The notes: generated from the letters alone by a model not told the origin. DNA of 64,000 nt from UBA6522 sp965204155 (GCA_965204155.1 OZ241971.1:2666001-2730000), one strand, 5' to 3'. Positions 9,301 through 17,979 are shown, counted from the first letter of the stretch. Numbers and translations are program-made.

Positions 9301-10851
9301 GCGATTTGCGGCCTGGACATCAACCACCAAGCCGTTCAACTCGCTGCATCTAACCTCACACTCGGCGCCCCGGACGTGGATTACAGCCGGATGAACGTAT
9401 ATTCGATGGCTCACGGAGTGCGCCCGGGCGGGACGGTGTCGGCTGGGTCGCTGGAGCTGCTTGCAGGACAATCCCTCGCAATTGAGTCCGGCGATACCAA
9501 CACGGTTCGCGATGCCGGAGGAGAACAAGTTGATGGCTCGGCGATAAAGTACGACCCTAAGGGCGCATTCGACATCGTGATCATGAATCCGCCGTTTACC
9601 AGCAACCAAAAGCGCGGTGCAAAGTACAGTTATGATTTCAAGACGAGAATGCGCCAGCGCGAACAGGTGATTTGCCGGGAAATCGAGGAACGGCAGGGCG
9701 GCGAAGCGGCGGCGCTCGTTGACTACAATTCGGTATCCACGTTCTTTACGCCTTTGGCGGATCATCTAGTCCGTAGGGAGAGCGGAACGCTTGCAAAGGT
9801 GATGCCGGTGACGGCATGCACGGCCGCGTCGGGTCTCGCAGAGAGACAATATCTGGCCAGCAAATTCCATATTGAAACTCTCGTTACGTGCCACGCCAAG
9901 AGCCGGTTCGCATTCTCCGCAAGCACATCGATTCATGAGTGTCTACTGGTTGGCAGGCGCCGCACGGTTGGCGTCAAGCCTACAAGAATCGTGGTGCTAA
10001 AACGGAACCCCGCGAACACGGACGAGGTCGGCGAACTGGTTCGGGCGATTCGCGGTGACGGCGATCTCTCAGTATGGGGAAGCGAGCACGAGTGCGACGC
10101 AAAGCGAATCAGCGCGGGCGACTGGGCGTCCGTGCAATGGTTCGATGGCGCACTTGCGGAGGTAGCGCGGGATTTGGACGCGAACGAACTTCTGGAACCT
10201 GCGGGTTTCCGCCATGAGATAGGTCCAGCTGGTCAACGTATTCAGGACGCCTGTGAAATTGTGGAGACCGAAATGACCGACGCTGTAGCGGGCTTCCATT
10301 CCGTAAGCAGCAAGTTGCGACGCACTATGCTGGGGGAACCTGACGTCTGGTATCGGCCAAGAGCCAACAAGCAGCGTCTAGCCGAACGGTATCTCGCGCG
10401 TCGCAATCATCTTCTTGTTCCCATGCGCATTAACATTGTCAGCGGCCGGCTGACTGGGCTCTGGACCGATCAGCCCTCATTCGGATGGTGGGTGCCAATG
10501 TCCGTCGATGACGAATCGAAAGCCAAGGCACTTGCGGCTTGGTGGAACTCAACACCAGCACGTCTCATGTTGCTTAATCGCCGAGCACGTACACTCACGT
10601 ATCTGGTATGGCAAGTCGCACACCTTCGAGAGATTGGCGTGCCACGGCCTGAAAGCCGGGCGTGGGGAGCACTGAAGGAAGCCTTCGATCAGGTCTGTGA
10701 CACGGAATTACTCCCCATGCGACAAGGAGACGAATGCACGGTCCGGAAAGTCATCGACGAAGCCGCCGCGCTGGTGATCGGTGTCGAATCAGAAGTCGTA
10801 GCAGACTGGCGTGCGCGATTGGCTCGCGAACCAACGGTGGGAGGACAGTAG
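6385..10851 (+). CDS. Type ISP-like single-chain restriction-modification enzyme
   Basis: This protein of about 1488 residues combines four modules. An Mrr-like nuclease comes first (D88 ... Q102-x-K104). A superfamily 2 helicase follows, with GTGKT (211-215), DEAH (332-335), TATP and a final QAVGRVMRR motif. An N6-adenine methyltransferase comes next, with DPACGTGT (929-936) and NPPF (1068-1071), and then a C-terminal region of about 400 residues that should recognise the target. The order nuclease-helicase-methylase-specificity is that of type ISP enzymes such as LlaGI and LlaBIII, which translocate and cut from one polypeptide. Odd features are the glycine/asparagine-rich linker at about residues 675-703 between helicase and methylase, and the catalytic NPPF instead of the commoner NPPY. 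GTG at 6385 has GGAGG eight bases upstream; ATG 6370 and TTG 6355 are in-frame alternatives. All catalytic motifs look intact. Confidence 0.88.
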   Translation: MKEQVKLELATGSWDDFGAGNPKTIGEAIGAIRRTALTESDKGTRFETLVRQVLPTLPEYEMRKVWRFGDWPERETRMGRDRSDLGIDLVAELNSGEFVAIQCKFWDEHRKLSYKDLSTFIADAAPIKERNHEFACLMVIATCPLTGTALQQLRGRNGRHISFYHKHRDDRLDYKGIKRPHRPLPKQDVAIQKCVTGLRNHDRGRLIMACGTGKTFTALRIAEALAAKSVLFVAPSIALVGQARKEWLRQAVGEIASVIVCSDSSAGRSGDDELALLELDCPVTRNSGVLAEFLARDGDAMRVVFCTHQSLRRVTDAQATHGAGPFDLTIIDEAHWTTGIVQNKPRKKGGFSFQDVHSNEFVETKKRLYMTATPRVYTAKSKRSMESKGYVVHDMEDEETYGPEFFRLSFRDAVESPGVDGRPMLCDYRVVVLTVPEGDVSPAMKTRLSNMPEATPQSINKSGLERHITRVYGTSLALNGEVEGSSDELPDRLRRVIAFSNTRNTSKWYARALVDSKVRERTTRALKDASLAGAINAEHLDAKNDAFSRSVALERLRRVPADEPVSEVLCNVKLFSEGVDVPSLDAVVFLEPRNSQVDVVQAVGRVMRRGPDKSLGYIVVPVVVPEGATTLDALERGSDGYKLIGQVLRALQSHDGRLAEETARLVIVAQPTPNGGGGGGNGGGGGNGRNGANGDGGGNGETGELFAEAELDTIREGILARIVESSGLGSAGQINAEDIRYAVDRAGLSFHAAGAAEVLASALGETFEGDGKSARNICKIGALLVANACLLHKRLSSLAHLNLDGLEGVGSAVDPEAALRADWERILERDYRPVFGPALTVLDALPAEDGVKRGLRLLVSCANAVADSLSELGYDHAGPLYHRILDTAASDGAFYTTNTAALLLAELALPPDLLNWQNPDSISNLRIIDPACGTGTLLMAALKTIKERALDGRSETEAARIAGPLHKDLVENAICGLDINHQAVQLAASNLTLGAPDVDYSRMNVYSMAHGVRPGGTVSAGSLELLAGQSLAIESGDTNTVRDAGGEQVDGSAIKYDPKGAFDIVIMNPPFTSNQKRGAKYSYDFKTRMRQREQVICREIEERQGGEAAALVDYNSVSTFFTPLADHLVRRESGTLAKVMPVTACTAASGLAERQYLASKFHIETLVTCHAKSRFAFSASTSIHECLLVGRRRTVGVKPTRIVVLKRNPANTDEVGELVRAIRGDGDLSVWGSEHECDAKRISAGDWASVQWFDGALAEVARDLDANELLEPAGFRHEIGPAGQRIQDACEIVETEMTDAVAGFHSVSSKLRRTMLGEPDVWYRPRANKQRLAERYLARRNHLLVPMRINIVSGRLTGLWTDQPSFGWWVPMSVDDESKAKALAAWWNSTPARLMLLNRRARTLTYLVWQVAHLREIGVPRPESRAWGALKEAFDQVCDTELLPMRQGDECTVRKVIDEAAALVIGVESEVVADWRARLAREPTVGGQ

Positions 10852-11183
10852 GTGGTCAATCTGTAAATCGGGCGGAAACTTGGGTAAAAGGGTCTCGGTC
10901 TGCATCGCATGGAGAATAACGGCGTGTAGCGAACAGGGAAACTCAGAACGAAAATTGGATGTGACCGCTGGTGTATGGTGCTGCGGAGTACGATGGATGA
11001 GATACGATCCACATAAGGCATTAGCTTATGGTCGATCATCAGGAATCGGATGCTGAGTGGTGTCAGAAGCACGCTAAAGTGCCGACAGTATCATGGCTCC
11101 TCAAGTCACTAGTGATTACCCTTTCACCATTCGCCTTCAACTGAAGACACTGGACCTACTACATTGATCTAAATGGCTTAAGT
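10852..11183. other. Intergenic region, nothing recognised
   Basis: About 330 AT-rich bases between the convergent restriction enzyme and the RES-domain gene. I see no strong terminator hairpin, repeat or reading frame. Confidence 0.35.
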
Positions 11184-12080
11184 CTAGTCGTCCGAGACAA
11201 TCCAATATGGACTGTCTTCTTCACTAAACGAATACTTTGCGGTCGTCACTTTGTAGAGACCGCAATGAGTCAGCTCGGCATCGTCCACATTGAACAGCGC
11301 AATATTGTAGCCGTCGTCCCCGAACGCGCTCTTGTAGGCAATTCCGTCAAATCCCTCGCTCTTGAAGAGTTCTGCTATCACTTGGGTTGGGACATAATCC
11401 GTGGAATTTTCACGTGAGGCTGTCGGTTCCGAGAATGCTTGATCAATCTGCGTCCAGACTACTTGCTCTAACTCTCTCGTATCGGGCTCGCTGAAGAAAT
11501 AACTATTATCGCTGTCGTGGTGCACGGAGAAATCAACGATGCGGAGGGCACGTTTTGTCTTGAAGTGCGCACATGAAACCAGCGTGCCCAATCCGGGCCG
11601 CACCTCCGACATGGCGGTATCACGTTGGGTAGAAAGGTACAAAACGGGTATACCCTTCGGATTGACGCGCCCCTCTGTGACACGACTCGCAATCGGCTTC
11701 ATGCGTTTCGGCGAGTGCGCGGCAGGAATCTCACCAGCGTCTGGGTATTCGGCGTCCACCGGACGCCATGTGTGACCAAGCTGAGCTCGCCAGAGACCGT
11801 AACCCGTGGGCATATTGCGAATTCGTGACTCCGACGTCCGTAACACCTCCCGCAGAAAATCCTCGTCTTCACGGCTTCGTATGAACCGCGTTTGTCGCCG
11901 CACGCGGACGGCAAACTTCCAATAGCTGTTCCGGGACCTGAATTCGCTCATAATATTGTCATTGTCAGAGTTGCAACCAATTCTTGTGACGGCCACCAAA
12001 TCCCTCTCCTCCACACTACACCACTTCGGCTTGACCTCTCGGCCCGGTGGTTTCGCCGTACCGTTGACGGCAATCACCAC
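11184..12080 (-). CDS. RES-domain protein (possible NAD+-degrading toxin)
   Basis: This protein of up to 298 residues contains the RES-family pattern. LWRAQLG (near residue 96) supplies the Arg, LYLSTQRDTAMSEVRPG the Glu, and DYVPTQVIAELF the region around the conserved Ser/Thr. RES proteins in Xre-RES toxin-antitoxin pairs degrade NAD+. No DUF2384/Xre antitoxin gene is adjacent, so this may be a solitary enzyme or belong with the neighbouring TIR gene. The annotated start is a GTG; an ATG at 11951 would remove 43 residues that do not resemble the family, and neither start has a clear ribosome-binding site. Transcription is in the same direction as the TIR and DUF2971 genes. Confidence 0.65.
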   Translation of the reverse strand: MVIAVNGTAKPPGREVKPKWCSVEERDLVAVTRIGCNSDNDNIMSEFRSRNSYWKFAVRVRRQTRFIRSREDEDFLREVLRTSESRIRNMPTGYGLWRAQLGHTWRPVDAEYPDAGEIPAAHSPKRMKPIASRVTEGRVNPKGIPVLYLSTQRDTAMSEVRPGLGTLVSCAHFKTKRALRIVDFSVHHDSDNSYFFSEPDTRELEQVVWTQIDQAFSEPTASRENSTDYVPTQVIAELFKSEGFDGIAYKSAFGDDGYNIALFNVDDAELTHCGLYKVTTAKYSFSEEDSPYWIVSDD

Positions 12081-12336
12081 GGTGGCGCCCTAGGGAGCGC
12101 CGCGCGTCGGCCCGCTCCGTCCCGTCCACGTTTCGAGAAAAGCCCGTTTGAATTTATCGAAACTCATGCGCATTCGCTTCAGTCACCGGACATGTTTCAA
12201 GAAGTGTCCAACAACTTTCGAACGTACGGTTACTTTGCACCAAGGCAGGTCAAAGCACGTCGTCTGCGCTGGCGCGTATGGTAGATCCTTGAAAGGCCAG
12301 ACATCGGCGCCGTCGCCAACGATTAGTGTAGCAGAA

Positions 12337-13464
12337 TCAATTTGAAGCGAGTAGTTTCTCGCGTTCCAAGACTCTCCTTAGTTCCTCAAAGGCGACGGCA
12401 ATGTTTCCTTTTGGAAATCTGATTTGCCCAAGACCTTCGATGTTGCTGAATCCTTCGCAACCGTCTTCTATTAGCACAATAGCGCGAGTAAAGCCGAGCC
12501 TTCCCTGAAACAGACCAGCTTCATGTACCACGTTCATTCGCGCACGAAACCGACCATCCGGCTGCTCGTCTTCTGCGGTCATCACAATCACCGCGAAGGC
12601 CGCCGCGTCCAGCATTTCTGACAGTCGCTCGACGTTGGTCCGCCCCGCGACGGGAACGCCATTGAACTCGTCAACTGACAGATTCAATCGTTCACTGATG
12701 AAGTCCTTCAGTTCCCGCCAAATCGGGGAACGGCCGTGGCCAAGAAAAATACGCGTACCGTGGGCGAATTCGTGCGGTTGCACTTGGGAGCGTCGGCGCA
12801 GATGGGCGGCAGCATTTTTCGCGATCATTCCAAGATTCTTGACTAGATCCAGTGCGTGCTCTACTTCGAGTACATCTGCGACGATAGACAGGTGTGGTGG
12901 TGTCCGAATTCCTTGCCCTACCGCCTGCGTATCCCGCGTCATTATCTGTCCACGCGGTTGCAAGAATCTTAGGACATTGCTCCTATCGCCTATTGACAGT
13001 TTGTCCAGGTCAGTCCGGCAATTCTTGAGAAAAACATCGTAGTTTTGTCCGATTTCAATTTCAAGTATAGAAACCACGTCCGAAATATGAGCCTCGAATT
13101 CACGATTCGATTCGTCCTGAATTGTGCGACACGGTTTAAAATCTGGATTCCCCGCACGCGCACGAACGGCAGCTTGCACGTCATCCGGGTCAAGTTCATT
13201 CCACACGCCCAGCGTGCCATTAGATGGGGTTGCCATTAAGCCCCACTCCAAACTGAAGTGTGCATTTTTGGGAGGCGGCTTAAATTCTTCATAATAGATA
13301 TTTGCATGGTATCCACACCAAGAACCGCTTGAGCTCTTGTCAATTTCTTTTGCTGCCTCCTTCAACCGCCTTAATGGATCCTGAATGTCTGGCTCCCTCC
13401 CACGTTGCGTAATACGCTGCAGGTTCTCGGCGATGCTTAATAGTTCATCATATGTGTCGGTCAT
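12337..13464 (-). CDS. TIR-like (CAP12/PF10137-type) domain protein
   Basis: In this 375-residue protein, residues about 237-368 form the nucleotide-binding TIR-like domain: RIFLGHGRSPIWRELKDF, GRTNVERL, AVIVMTAED and NVVHEAGLFQGRLG. Glu315 occupies the place of the catalytic glutamate of bacterial TIR NAD+ hydrolases. Residues 1-230 have no recognised domain and would be the sensor or regulatory part. TIR domains of this type are effectors in CBASS, Pycsar and related anti-phage systems, but no cyclase is next door. The RES gene downstream on the same strand is a second candidate NAD-targeting protein. An anti-phage role is inferred from domain and setting. Confidence 0.75.
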   Translation of the reverse strand: MTDTYDELLSIAENLQRITQRGREPDIQDPLRRLKEAAKEIDKSSSGSWCGYHANIYYEEFKPPPKNAHFSLEWGLMATPSNGTLGVWNELDPDDVQAAVRARAGNPDFKPCRTIQDESNREFEAHISDVVSILEIEIGQNYDVFLKNCRTDLDKLSIGDRSNVLRFLQPRGQIMTRDTQAVGQGIRTPPHLSIVADVLEVEHALDLVKNLGMIAKNAAAHLRRRSQVQPHEFAHGTRIFLGHGRSPIWRELKDFISERLNLSVDEFNGVPVAGRTNVERLSEMLDAAAFAVIVMTAEDEQPDGRFRARMNVVHEAGLFQGRLGFTRAIVLIEDGCEGFSNIEGLGQIRFPKGNIAVAFEELRRVLEREKLLASN

Positions 13465-13700
13465 CTAATTCACTTTTCTCGCTAACGCTGGTGCCAGTCT
13501 CTGTCCCCGCAAGGGCAGCAGCCAAACTCTGCACACAAGTATCTTGCCAGTCCGCATTCTATGCCACAGCCAACCCCGGGACGTTCAGTGTACTGTCGCA
13601 ACGAGATTTGGACTGGGAGTGTCCCGTCGTGTGAAACAAAATAAACAAGTCACGATCTCCATCTAGTGAACCATGGTCACTTGATTTTCTCACCCGCCCG

Positions 13701-14438
13701 TCAGTCCCACACGGGCTCGGTTGCCAAGCTGGATCTGCTTACAGCAACACTTAGTCCATAGCGCTTGGCAACGGACACCACGAGTTCAACGTACCAATCT
13801 GGGGCATACGGATAGATCAAAACCTGATCAACAAGTGTCGATACATCAATGTCACAATAGATGCCTCCAGCAGAAAAATCCCTACTAGGATCAAGATTCC
13901 CGCTGCTATCGTTGGGAAAAGTCTGGATGATCGCTCTGATCTCTCGTTCATGTTCGAAGCTCTTTCGCTTGTAGAAGTACGGCAGATACATGTTGCCCTC
14001 CGGAATAAATGTATCCTCGTAGTCCACATACCTGACCTGACCAATTAAAACTCCCTCTTCACACTTTATGCTGTTGACAAGTGATCGGAAATTGCTCTTG
14101 ACAGCTATACCTCCATCTCCTGTCGAATAAAGGCGCCACATAGCCTCAGACTCGTGCGGGCTTTCGTGCCAGCAATTGATGAGCATGAACCGACGAAAAT
14201 CCTTTAGCACTGAATACAACTGCCCATGCGACTTCCCTCCAGCTTCCCCATAGAGGGATGGACGCAATTCCACGTTTACCTTGGAAAATGAGCCTTCGAA
14301 TTCATCTCCAAGCTTGTCGGCTCTACAAAAGAATAGAGCACTTCGCTCCAGAAGGGAAACGAACTTCATAAAGTCCATATATCGCCAAAGAACAGCGTCG
14401 TCCTTGGGGGTCGTCAACAAGGGGTGCTCTTGGTACAC
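13701..14438 (-). CDS. DUF2971 domain protein
   Basis: This 245-residue protein shows the DUF2971 layout: LWRYMDFMKF at the start, DEFEGSF, NCWHESPHESEAMWRLY in the middle, GQVRYVDY, and EREIRAI near the C-terminus. The function of the family is unknown; members are frequent in defence islands and beside toxin-like genes. It starts with GTG at 14438 preceded by GAGGAA. It lies just upstream of, and on the same strand as, the TIR gene (236 bases apart), and divergent from the first SprT-like gene. Confidence 0.7.
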   Translation of the reverse strand: MYQEHPLLTTPKDDAVLWRYMDFMKFVSLLERSALFFCRADKLGDEFEGSFSKVNVELRPSLYGEAGGKSHGQLYSVLKDFRRFMLINCWHESPHESEAMWRLYSTGDGGIAVKSNFRSLVNSIKCEEGVLIGQVRYVDYEDTFIPEGNMYLPYFYKRKSFEHEREIRAIIQTFPNDSSGNLDPSRDFSAGGIYCDIDVSTLVDQVLIYPYAPDWYVELVVSVAKRYGLSVAVSRSSLATEPVWD

Positions 14439-14673
14439 TGCGATTCCTCGACGAAATCAATGCGAATCAATCGTCAGGCGACAGACGAAAGCGACTTCAA
14501 TCGTCGCTGCGGATTTGGAGAAGTACATGGCGTCAGCACTAGTTGAACAGGTTCGGATGGTCATTTGTGAGATGTTCAGGTTATCGTAACCATTCCGTTG
14601 GGAGGGGACACAAAGCCTGCACCTGCAAAAGGGGACGCATTATATCCGCAAGAGATGTTGGAATGGCGAACAA

Positions 14674-15480
14674 ATGAGTACGGTAAGCTTCTCGAACTAC
14701 ACTAATTCGCCAAGTTTGGAGCGGCTATTGGTGCCGAATGGCATACTCGACTCAACGCCCTCTCTGCGCCCCGAGGATGCGCAGGTTTTTTTCGAAGTCG
14801 GCGACGAGGTGCGTTTTTGCACGCCCGATGGCCGCACACTGACCGGTACCGTAGAGAAGCTCAACCCCAAACGCGCCAGGGTTCGATGCGGCGCCAGCGG
14901 CTGGACCGTGCCCTACGCCGGACTCCAGCACCTCTGCGCGTCAACCGCTGCGGACCGCAAGCCACGCGCCACCCGGCTGAACGCAGTCGCGGCCCAGGCC
15001 CGCGACCTTATGGACCGTCACGGATTGGATGAGTGGACATTTCGTTTCAACACTGCACGGAAGAAGCTCGGAGAGTGCCGGGCACAGCAGAAGTTCATCC
15101 TTCTCAGCCGGTCGCACGCGGTGAACGATCCCTCTGCTCAGGTCACTGACACCATCCTGCACGAGATCGCCCACGCGCTGGCCGGCCCGTCCGCGCGCCA
15201 CGGCCCCGCCTGGAAGGCGATCGCCCACCAGCTCGGCGCAACCCCGAAATCATGCGCGCCCGAAAGCGACGAGGCACGAGACCGCCGCGAATCCGCCAAG
15301 GCGAAATTCCGTGCCGGCGACGCCGTGTCATTCATCGCCCGCGGGGCGCTTCAGACGGGTACCATCGTGCGAATGAACCCCAAGCGCGCCAAGGTGAAAT
15401 GCGGCGATGTCGCCTGGTCCGTGCCCTATCCGAAACTCATCGCAGCCACCGGCGTGGACCGAGGTCCGCCTGAGAGCTGA
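14674..15480 (+). CDS. SprT-like metallopeptidase with flanking SH3-like repeats, copy 1
   Basis: In this 268-residue protein the core (about 100-200) carries HEIAH at 163-167 with H176 in RHGPAWK, the zinc ligand set of SprT/Spartan-type peptidases. The usual C-terminal zinc ribbon is absent. Instead two similar segments bracket the core: residues 43-86 (GDEVRFCTPDGRTLTGTV ... WTVPY) and 214-255 (GDAVSFIARGALQTGTI ... WSVPY). Both share a NPKRA(R/K)V(R/K)CG block resembling a KOW/SH3-like barrel. Spartan relatives act on DNA-protein crosslinks, and eukaryotic SPRTN is the best-known case; the substrate here is unknown. The N-terminal 27 residues differ from the other two copies in this window, so the shared sequence starts near 14745. 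Confidence 0.75.
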   Translation: MSTVSFSNYTNSPSLERLLVPNGILDSTPSLRPEDAQVFFEVGDEVRFCTPDGRTLTGTVEKLNPKRARVRCGASGWTVPYAGLQHLCASTAADRKPRATRLNAVAAQARDLMDRHGLDEWTFRFNTARKKLGECRAQQKFILLSRSHAVNDPSAQVTDTILHEIAHALAGPSARHGPAWKAIAHQLGATPKSCAPESDEARDRRESAKAKFRAGDAVSFIARGALQTGTIVRMNPKRAKVKCGDVAWSVPYPKLIAATGVDRGPPES

Positions 15481-15853
15481 GCGGGCCGCCATCCGGAGCT
15501 CAGCATTGACGATTCTCGGTGTCGAGAGGCTCCACCGGTCAGGTCCTCTCAACCTGCGCGGCCACGCCGCCCGCTACGCGCCTGGGCCGCTCCCTCGCGG
15601 CCCGGCGGCACAATCGCACAAGTGCCAGCCATCGCCAAACAAGTAGCTCTCGTTGTCTTTGACGGTAATGCCGACACCCAGGCCAAACCGCTATCGCTCG
15701 ACAATGCGAAATGTCGAGTTCTGAGCCGCCTCCACGCCGCGAATCTCCCAATTCCGCCCAGAAAGTCGGCATTTCTTTGCCGCCCCCGCTCCGTAAGATC
15801 AGGCATTCAATCAAGTGCCCCAGGCGCCTCGACCAACTCACGGGCGGACCCTC

Positions 15854-16936
15854 ATGCAAGACGCGGCCCACAAGCTGATCTATTCCTTTCCGCGAATGGT
15901 CGCGGACTTGCTGCGCGGGTTTCTGCCCGACGGAGCGGAGGCGGGCCTCGACTTCGACACCCTGGAGCCGCTGACGGCGTCGCACGTCGGACGGCGGCTG
16001 GAACGGCGCGAGGGCGACCTGATGTGGCGGCTTCGCGCCCGCGCGGCGCCGGCGGACGGCTGGGTGCACGTGCTGGTGCTGCTGGAGTTCCAGTCCGGCG
16101 TGGACCGGAGCATGGCCTTGCGGGTGCTGACCTACACGGGGCTCGCCTGGGAGGGGTTGCTGAGATCCCGGACGGGGTCCGGGACGGGGTCCGGGAAGCA
16201 GTCCGGCGACAGGACGCGGCCGAGGACGCCGCTGCCGCCCGTGATACCGTTCGTGGTCTACAATGGTTCCCCGACATGGTCGGCGCCTGAGGACGTGTCG
16301 GACCTGGTCGCCCCGTCGGCCCCGGCGCTGGCGCGGCTGCAGCCGAGGAACCGCTACGTGCTGCTGGACATGCAGCGGTCGGACGCCGGCGGCGTGGCGG
16401 AGGACAACCTGGTCGGCCTGCAGGCGGCGCTGGTGCGCACCACGCCGGGGGAAGACAAGGAGATTCTGGCCCGGCTGCGCGCCGCGCTGGCGGGGCCGGA
16501 GCACGAGGGGCTGCGCAAGGCATTCACTGAGTGGTTGCGCCGGTGGCGGGACGAGGACTACGATTTGGAGACGGGCGCGGACGAGGCGTTTCGCGGCGAG
16601 TTGGACAGAGTGCAGGCGGCTGGAGAGGTGGAAGCGATGGGATCGTTGGCGGCGGAAAGGTGGAAGGAGCAGCAGCGGCAAAAGGAGGCGCAGATTCGCG
16701 CTCGGGTCATGGAGCGGGGCATTGAGCAGGGCCGTGCGGAGGGCCTTGAATTCATGCTGGAGCGTCTGGCAACGCGCCGGTTCGGCGCCGACATGGGCGA
16801 GTGCCTGTCGGCGCTGCTGGTGGGAGTTTCGGATCCCGAACTCCTGGCGGCAGTGGGCGACGCGGTGATCGAATGCGGCACGGGCGAGGAGTTGCTTGCG
16901 GCGGCCAGGCGTATCGTCGGCGACCGGGCTGAATAG
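15854..16936 (+). CDS. Rpn-family recombination-promoting nuclease/putative transposase, copy 1
   Basis: In this 360-residue protein the N-terminal half is the PD-(D/E)xK fold of the Rpn/YhgA-like family: DLLRGFLP, GDLMWRLR with D55, and LLEFQS with E78-x-Q80, then SMALRVLTY. The C-terminal part contains a coiled, Arg/Glu-rich stretch and a terminal helical segment (RFGADMGECLSALL ... GEELLAAARRI) similar to the DUF4351-type tail. Rpn proteins cleave DNA and are toxic. The ATG at 15854 is used; a GTG at 15815 would add 13 residues. It lies between two SprT-like genes on the same strand. An internal strong ribosome-binding site occurs (see 16637-16936). Confidence 0.8.
   Translation: MQDAAHKLIYSFPRMVADLLRGFLPDGAEAGLDFDTLEPLTASHVGRRLERREGDLMWRLRARAAPADGWVHVLVLLEFQSGVDRSMALRVLTYTGLAWEGLLRSRTGSGTGSGKQSGDRTRPRTPLPPVIPFVVYNGSPTWSAPEDVSDLVAPSAPALARLQPRNRYVLLDMQRSDAGGVAEDNLVGLQAALVRTTPGEDKEILARLRAALAGPEHEGLRKAFTEWLRRWRDEDYDLETGADEAFRGELDRVQAAGEVEAMGSLAAERWKEQQRQKEAQIRARVMERGIEQGRAEGLEFMLERLATRRFGADMGECLSALLVGVSDPELLAAVGDAVIECGTGEELLAAARRIVGDRAE
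16637..16936 (+). CDS. Candidate internal-start short Rpn form (RpnS-like), copy 1
   Basis: Inside the Rpn gene and in the same frame, GGAGAGG at 16622-16628 lies eight bases before an ATG at 16637. Translation from it would give about 99 residues comprising only the C-terminal tail. E. coli rpn genes are reported to produce such C-terminal short proteins, which block the full-length nuclease. The same signal is present at the same place in the second copy. Expression is not shown. Confidence 0.4.
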   Translation: MGSLAAERWKEQQRQKEAQIRARVMERGIEQGRAEGLEFMLERLATRRFGADMGECLSALLVGVSDPELLAAVGDAVIECGTGEELLAAARRIVGDRAE

Positions 16937-17009
16937 CGGTCCCTGCTTCGGGTCAGCATGCAAGAATCCCTGATCCCGTCCGCTGCGTACCGCGGTTGAC
17001 GTTCTTTGT

Positions 17010-17850
17010 CTGCGGACGAATCGGCGAGGACAGAAAATGGCTCCGGTCAGCGTGCCGCGCGGGCCATCCATCAATTGGCTTGAGTTGCTCCTCGGCAGTC
17101 GGGCGCCCGACTCAACGCCCTCTCTGTGCCCCGAGGATGCGCAGGTCTTTTTCGAAGTCGGCGATGCGGTGCGCTTTTGCACGCCTGATGGCCGCACACA
17201 GACCGGTACCGTAGCGAAGCTCAACCCCAAACGCGCCAGGGTTCGATGCGGTCCCAGTGGCTGGACTGTGCCCTACGCCGGACTCCAACACCTCTGTGCC
17301 TCAACCGCTACGGACCGCAAGCCACGCGTCACCCGGCTGAACGCAGTCGCGGCCCAGGCCCGCGACCTTATGGACCGTCACGGATTGGATGAGTGGACAT
17401 TTCGCTTCAACACCGCACGGAAGAAGCTCGGAGAGTGCCGGGCACAGCAGAAGCTCATCCTGCTCAGCCGGTCGCACGCGGTGAACGATCCCCCCGCTCA
17501 GGTCACCGACACCATCCTGCACGAGATCGCCCACGCGCTGGCCGGCCCGTCCGCGCGCCACGGCCCCGCCTGGAAGGCGATCGCCCATCAGCTCGGCGCA
17601 ACCCCGAAATCATGCGCGCCCGAAAGCGACGAGGCACGAGACCGCCGCGAATCCGCCAAGGCGAAATTCCGCGCCGGCGACGCCGTGTCGTTCATCGCCC
17701 GCGGGGCGGTTCAGACAGGTACCATCGTGCGAATGAACCCCAAGCGCGCCAAGGTGAAATGCGGCGATGTCGCGTGGTCCGTGCCCTATTCGAAACTCAA
17801 CGCAGCCACCGGCGTGGACCGAGACCCGTCTGAGAACTGACCGCGCCGCC
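17010..17850 (+). repeat. SprT-like gene, near-identical direct repeat (copy 2)
   Basis: This stretch matches 36657-37505 with few visible differences, from the shared CTTTGTCTGCG before the start codon to GAGAACTGAC at the stop. Copy 1 (about 14745-15490) is more divergent. Both near-identical copies have the same orientation and lie 19.6 kb apart, so they could recombine. Confidence 0.75.
17037..17840 (+). CDS. SprT-like metallopeptidase with flanking SH3-like repeats, copy 2
   Basis: This 267-residue protein has the same architecture as the copy at 14674: an SH3-like segment (GDAVRFCTPDGRTQTGTV), the SprT core with HEIAH and RHGPAWK, and a second SH3-like segment (GDAVSFIARGAVQTGTI). Its N-terminus begins MAPVSVPRGPSINWLELLLG and is shared with copy 3, not with copy 1. 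All zinc ligands are intact and no frameshift is visible, so each copy looks functional. It follows the Rpn gene by about 100 bases and could be co-transcribed with it. Confidence 0.75.
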   Translation: MAPVSVPRGPSINWLELLLGSRAPDSTPSLCPEDAQVFFEVGDAVRFCTPDGRTQTGTVAKLNPKRARVRCGPSGWTVPYAGLQHLCASTATDRKPRVTRLNAVAAQARDLMDRHGLDEWTFRFNTARKKLGECRAQQKLILLSRSHAVNDPPAQVTDTILHEIAHALAGPSARHGPAWKAIAHQLGATPKSCAPESDEARDRRESAKAKFRAGDAVSFIARGAVQTGTIVRMNPKRAKVKCGDVAWSVPYSKLNAATGVDRDPSEN

Positions 17851-17979
17851 GTCCAAAGCCTCAGCGTTGACAATACTCACCCGTGCCGCAGTCTCTCGGT
17901 TCCACTGTGGCAGATGGGCTTCACACCCTGGCCATTGAACCTGACGATCCGAGCCCGCACCGCTGGTGTCGTGTATATG

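Larger units (their letters stand above)
15580..16936 (+). repeat. Rpn cassette, direct repeat copy 1 (about 1.35 kb)
   Basis: The sequence from about 15580 through the Rpn gene is closely similar to 38876-40192. The similarity includes about 270 bases upstream of the ATG, for example the shared blocks GGCGGCACAATC and GTGCCAGCCATCGCCAAACA. Conservation of non-coding upstream DNA implies duplication or movement of a cassette that includes its own regulatory region. The end points are visual estimates. Confidence 0.7.

Noticed and set aside
15539..17230. Minus-strand frame of 563 codons across the Rpn cassette
   Set aside because: It is the complement of the Rpn gene and its leader; the Arg/Gln/Pro-rich sequence has no domain.
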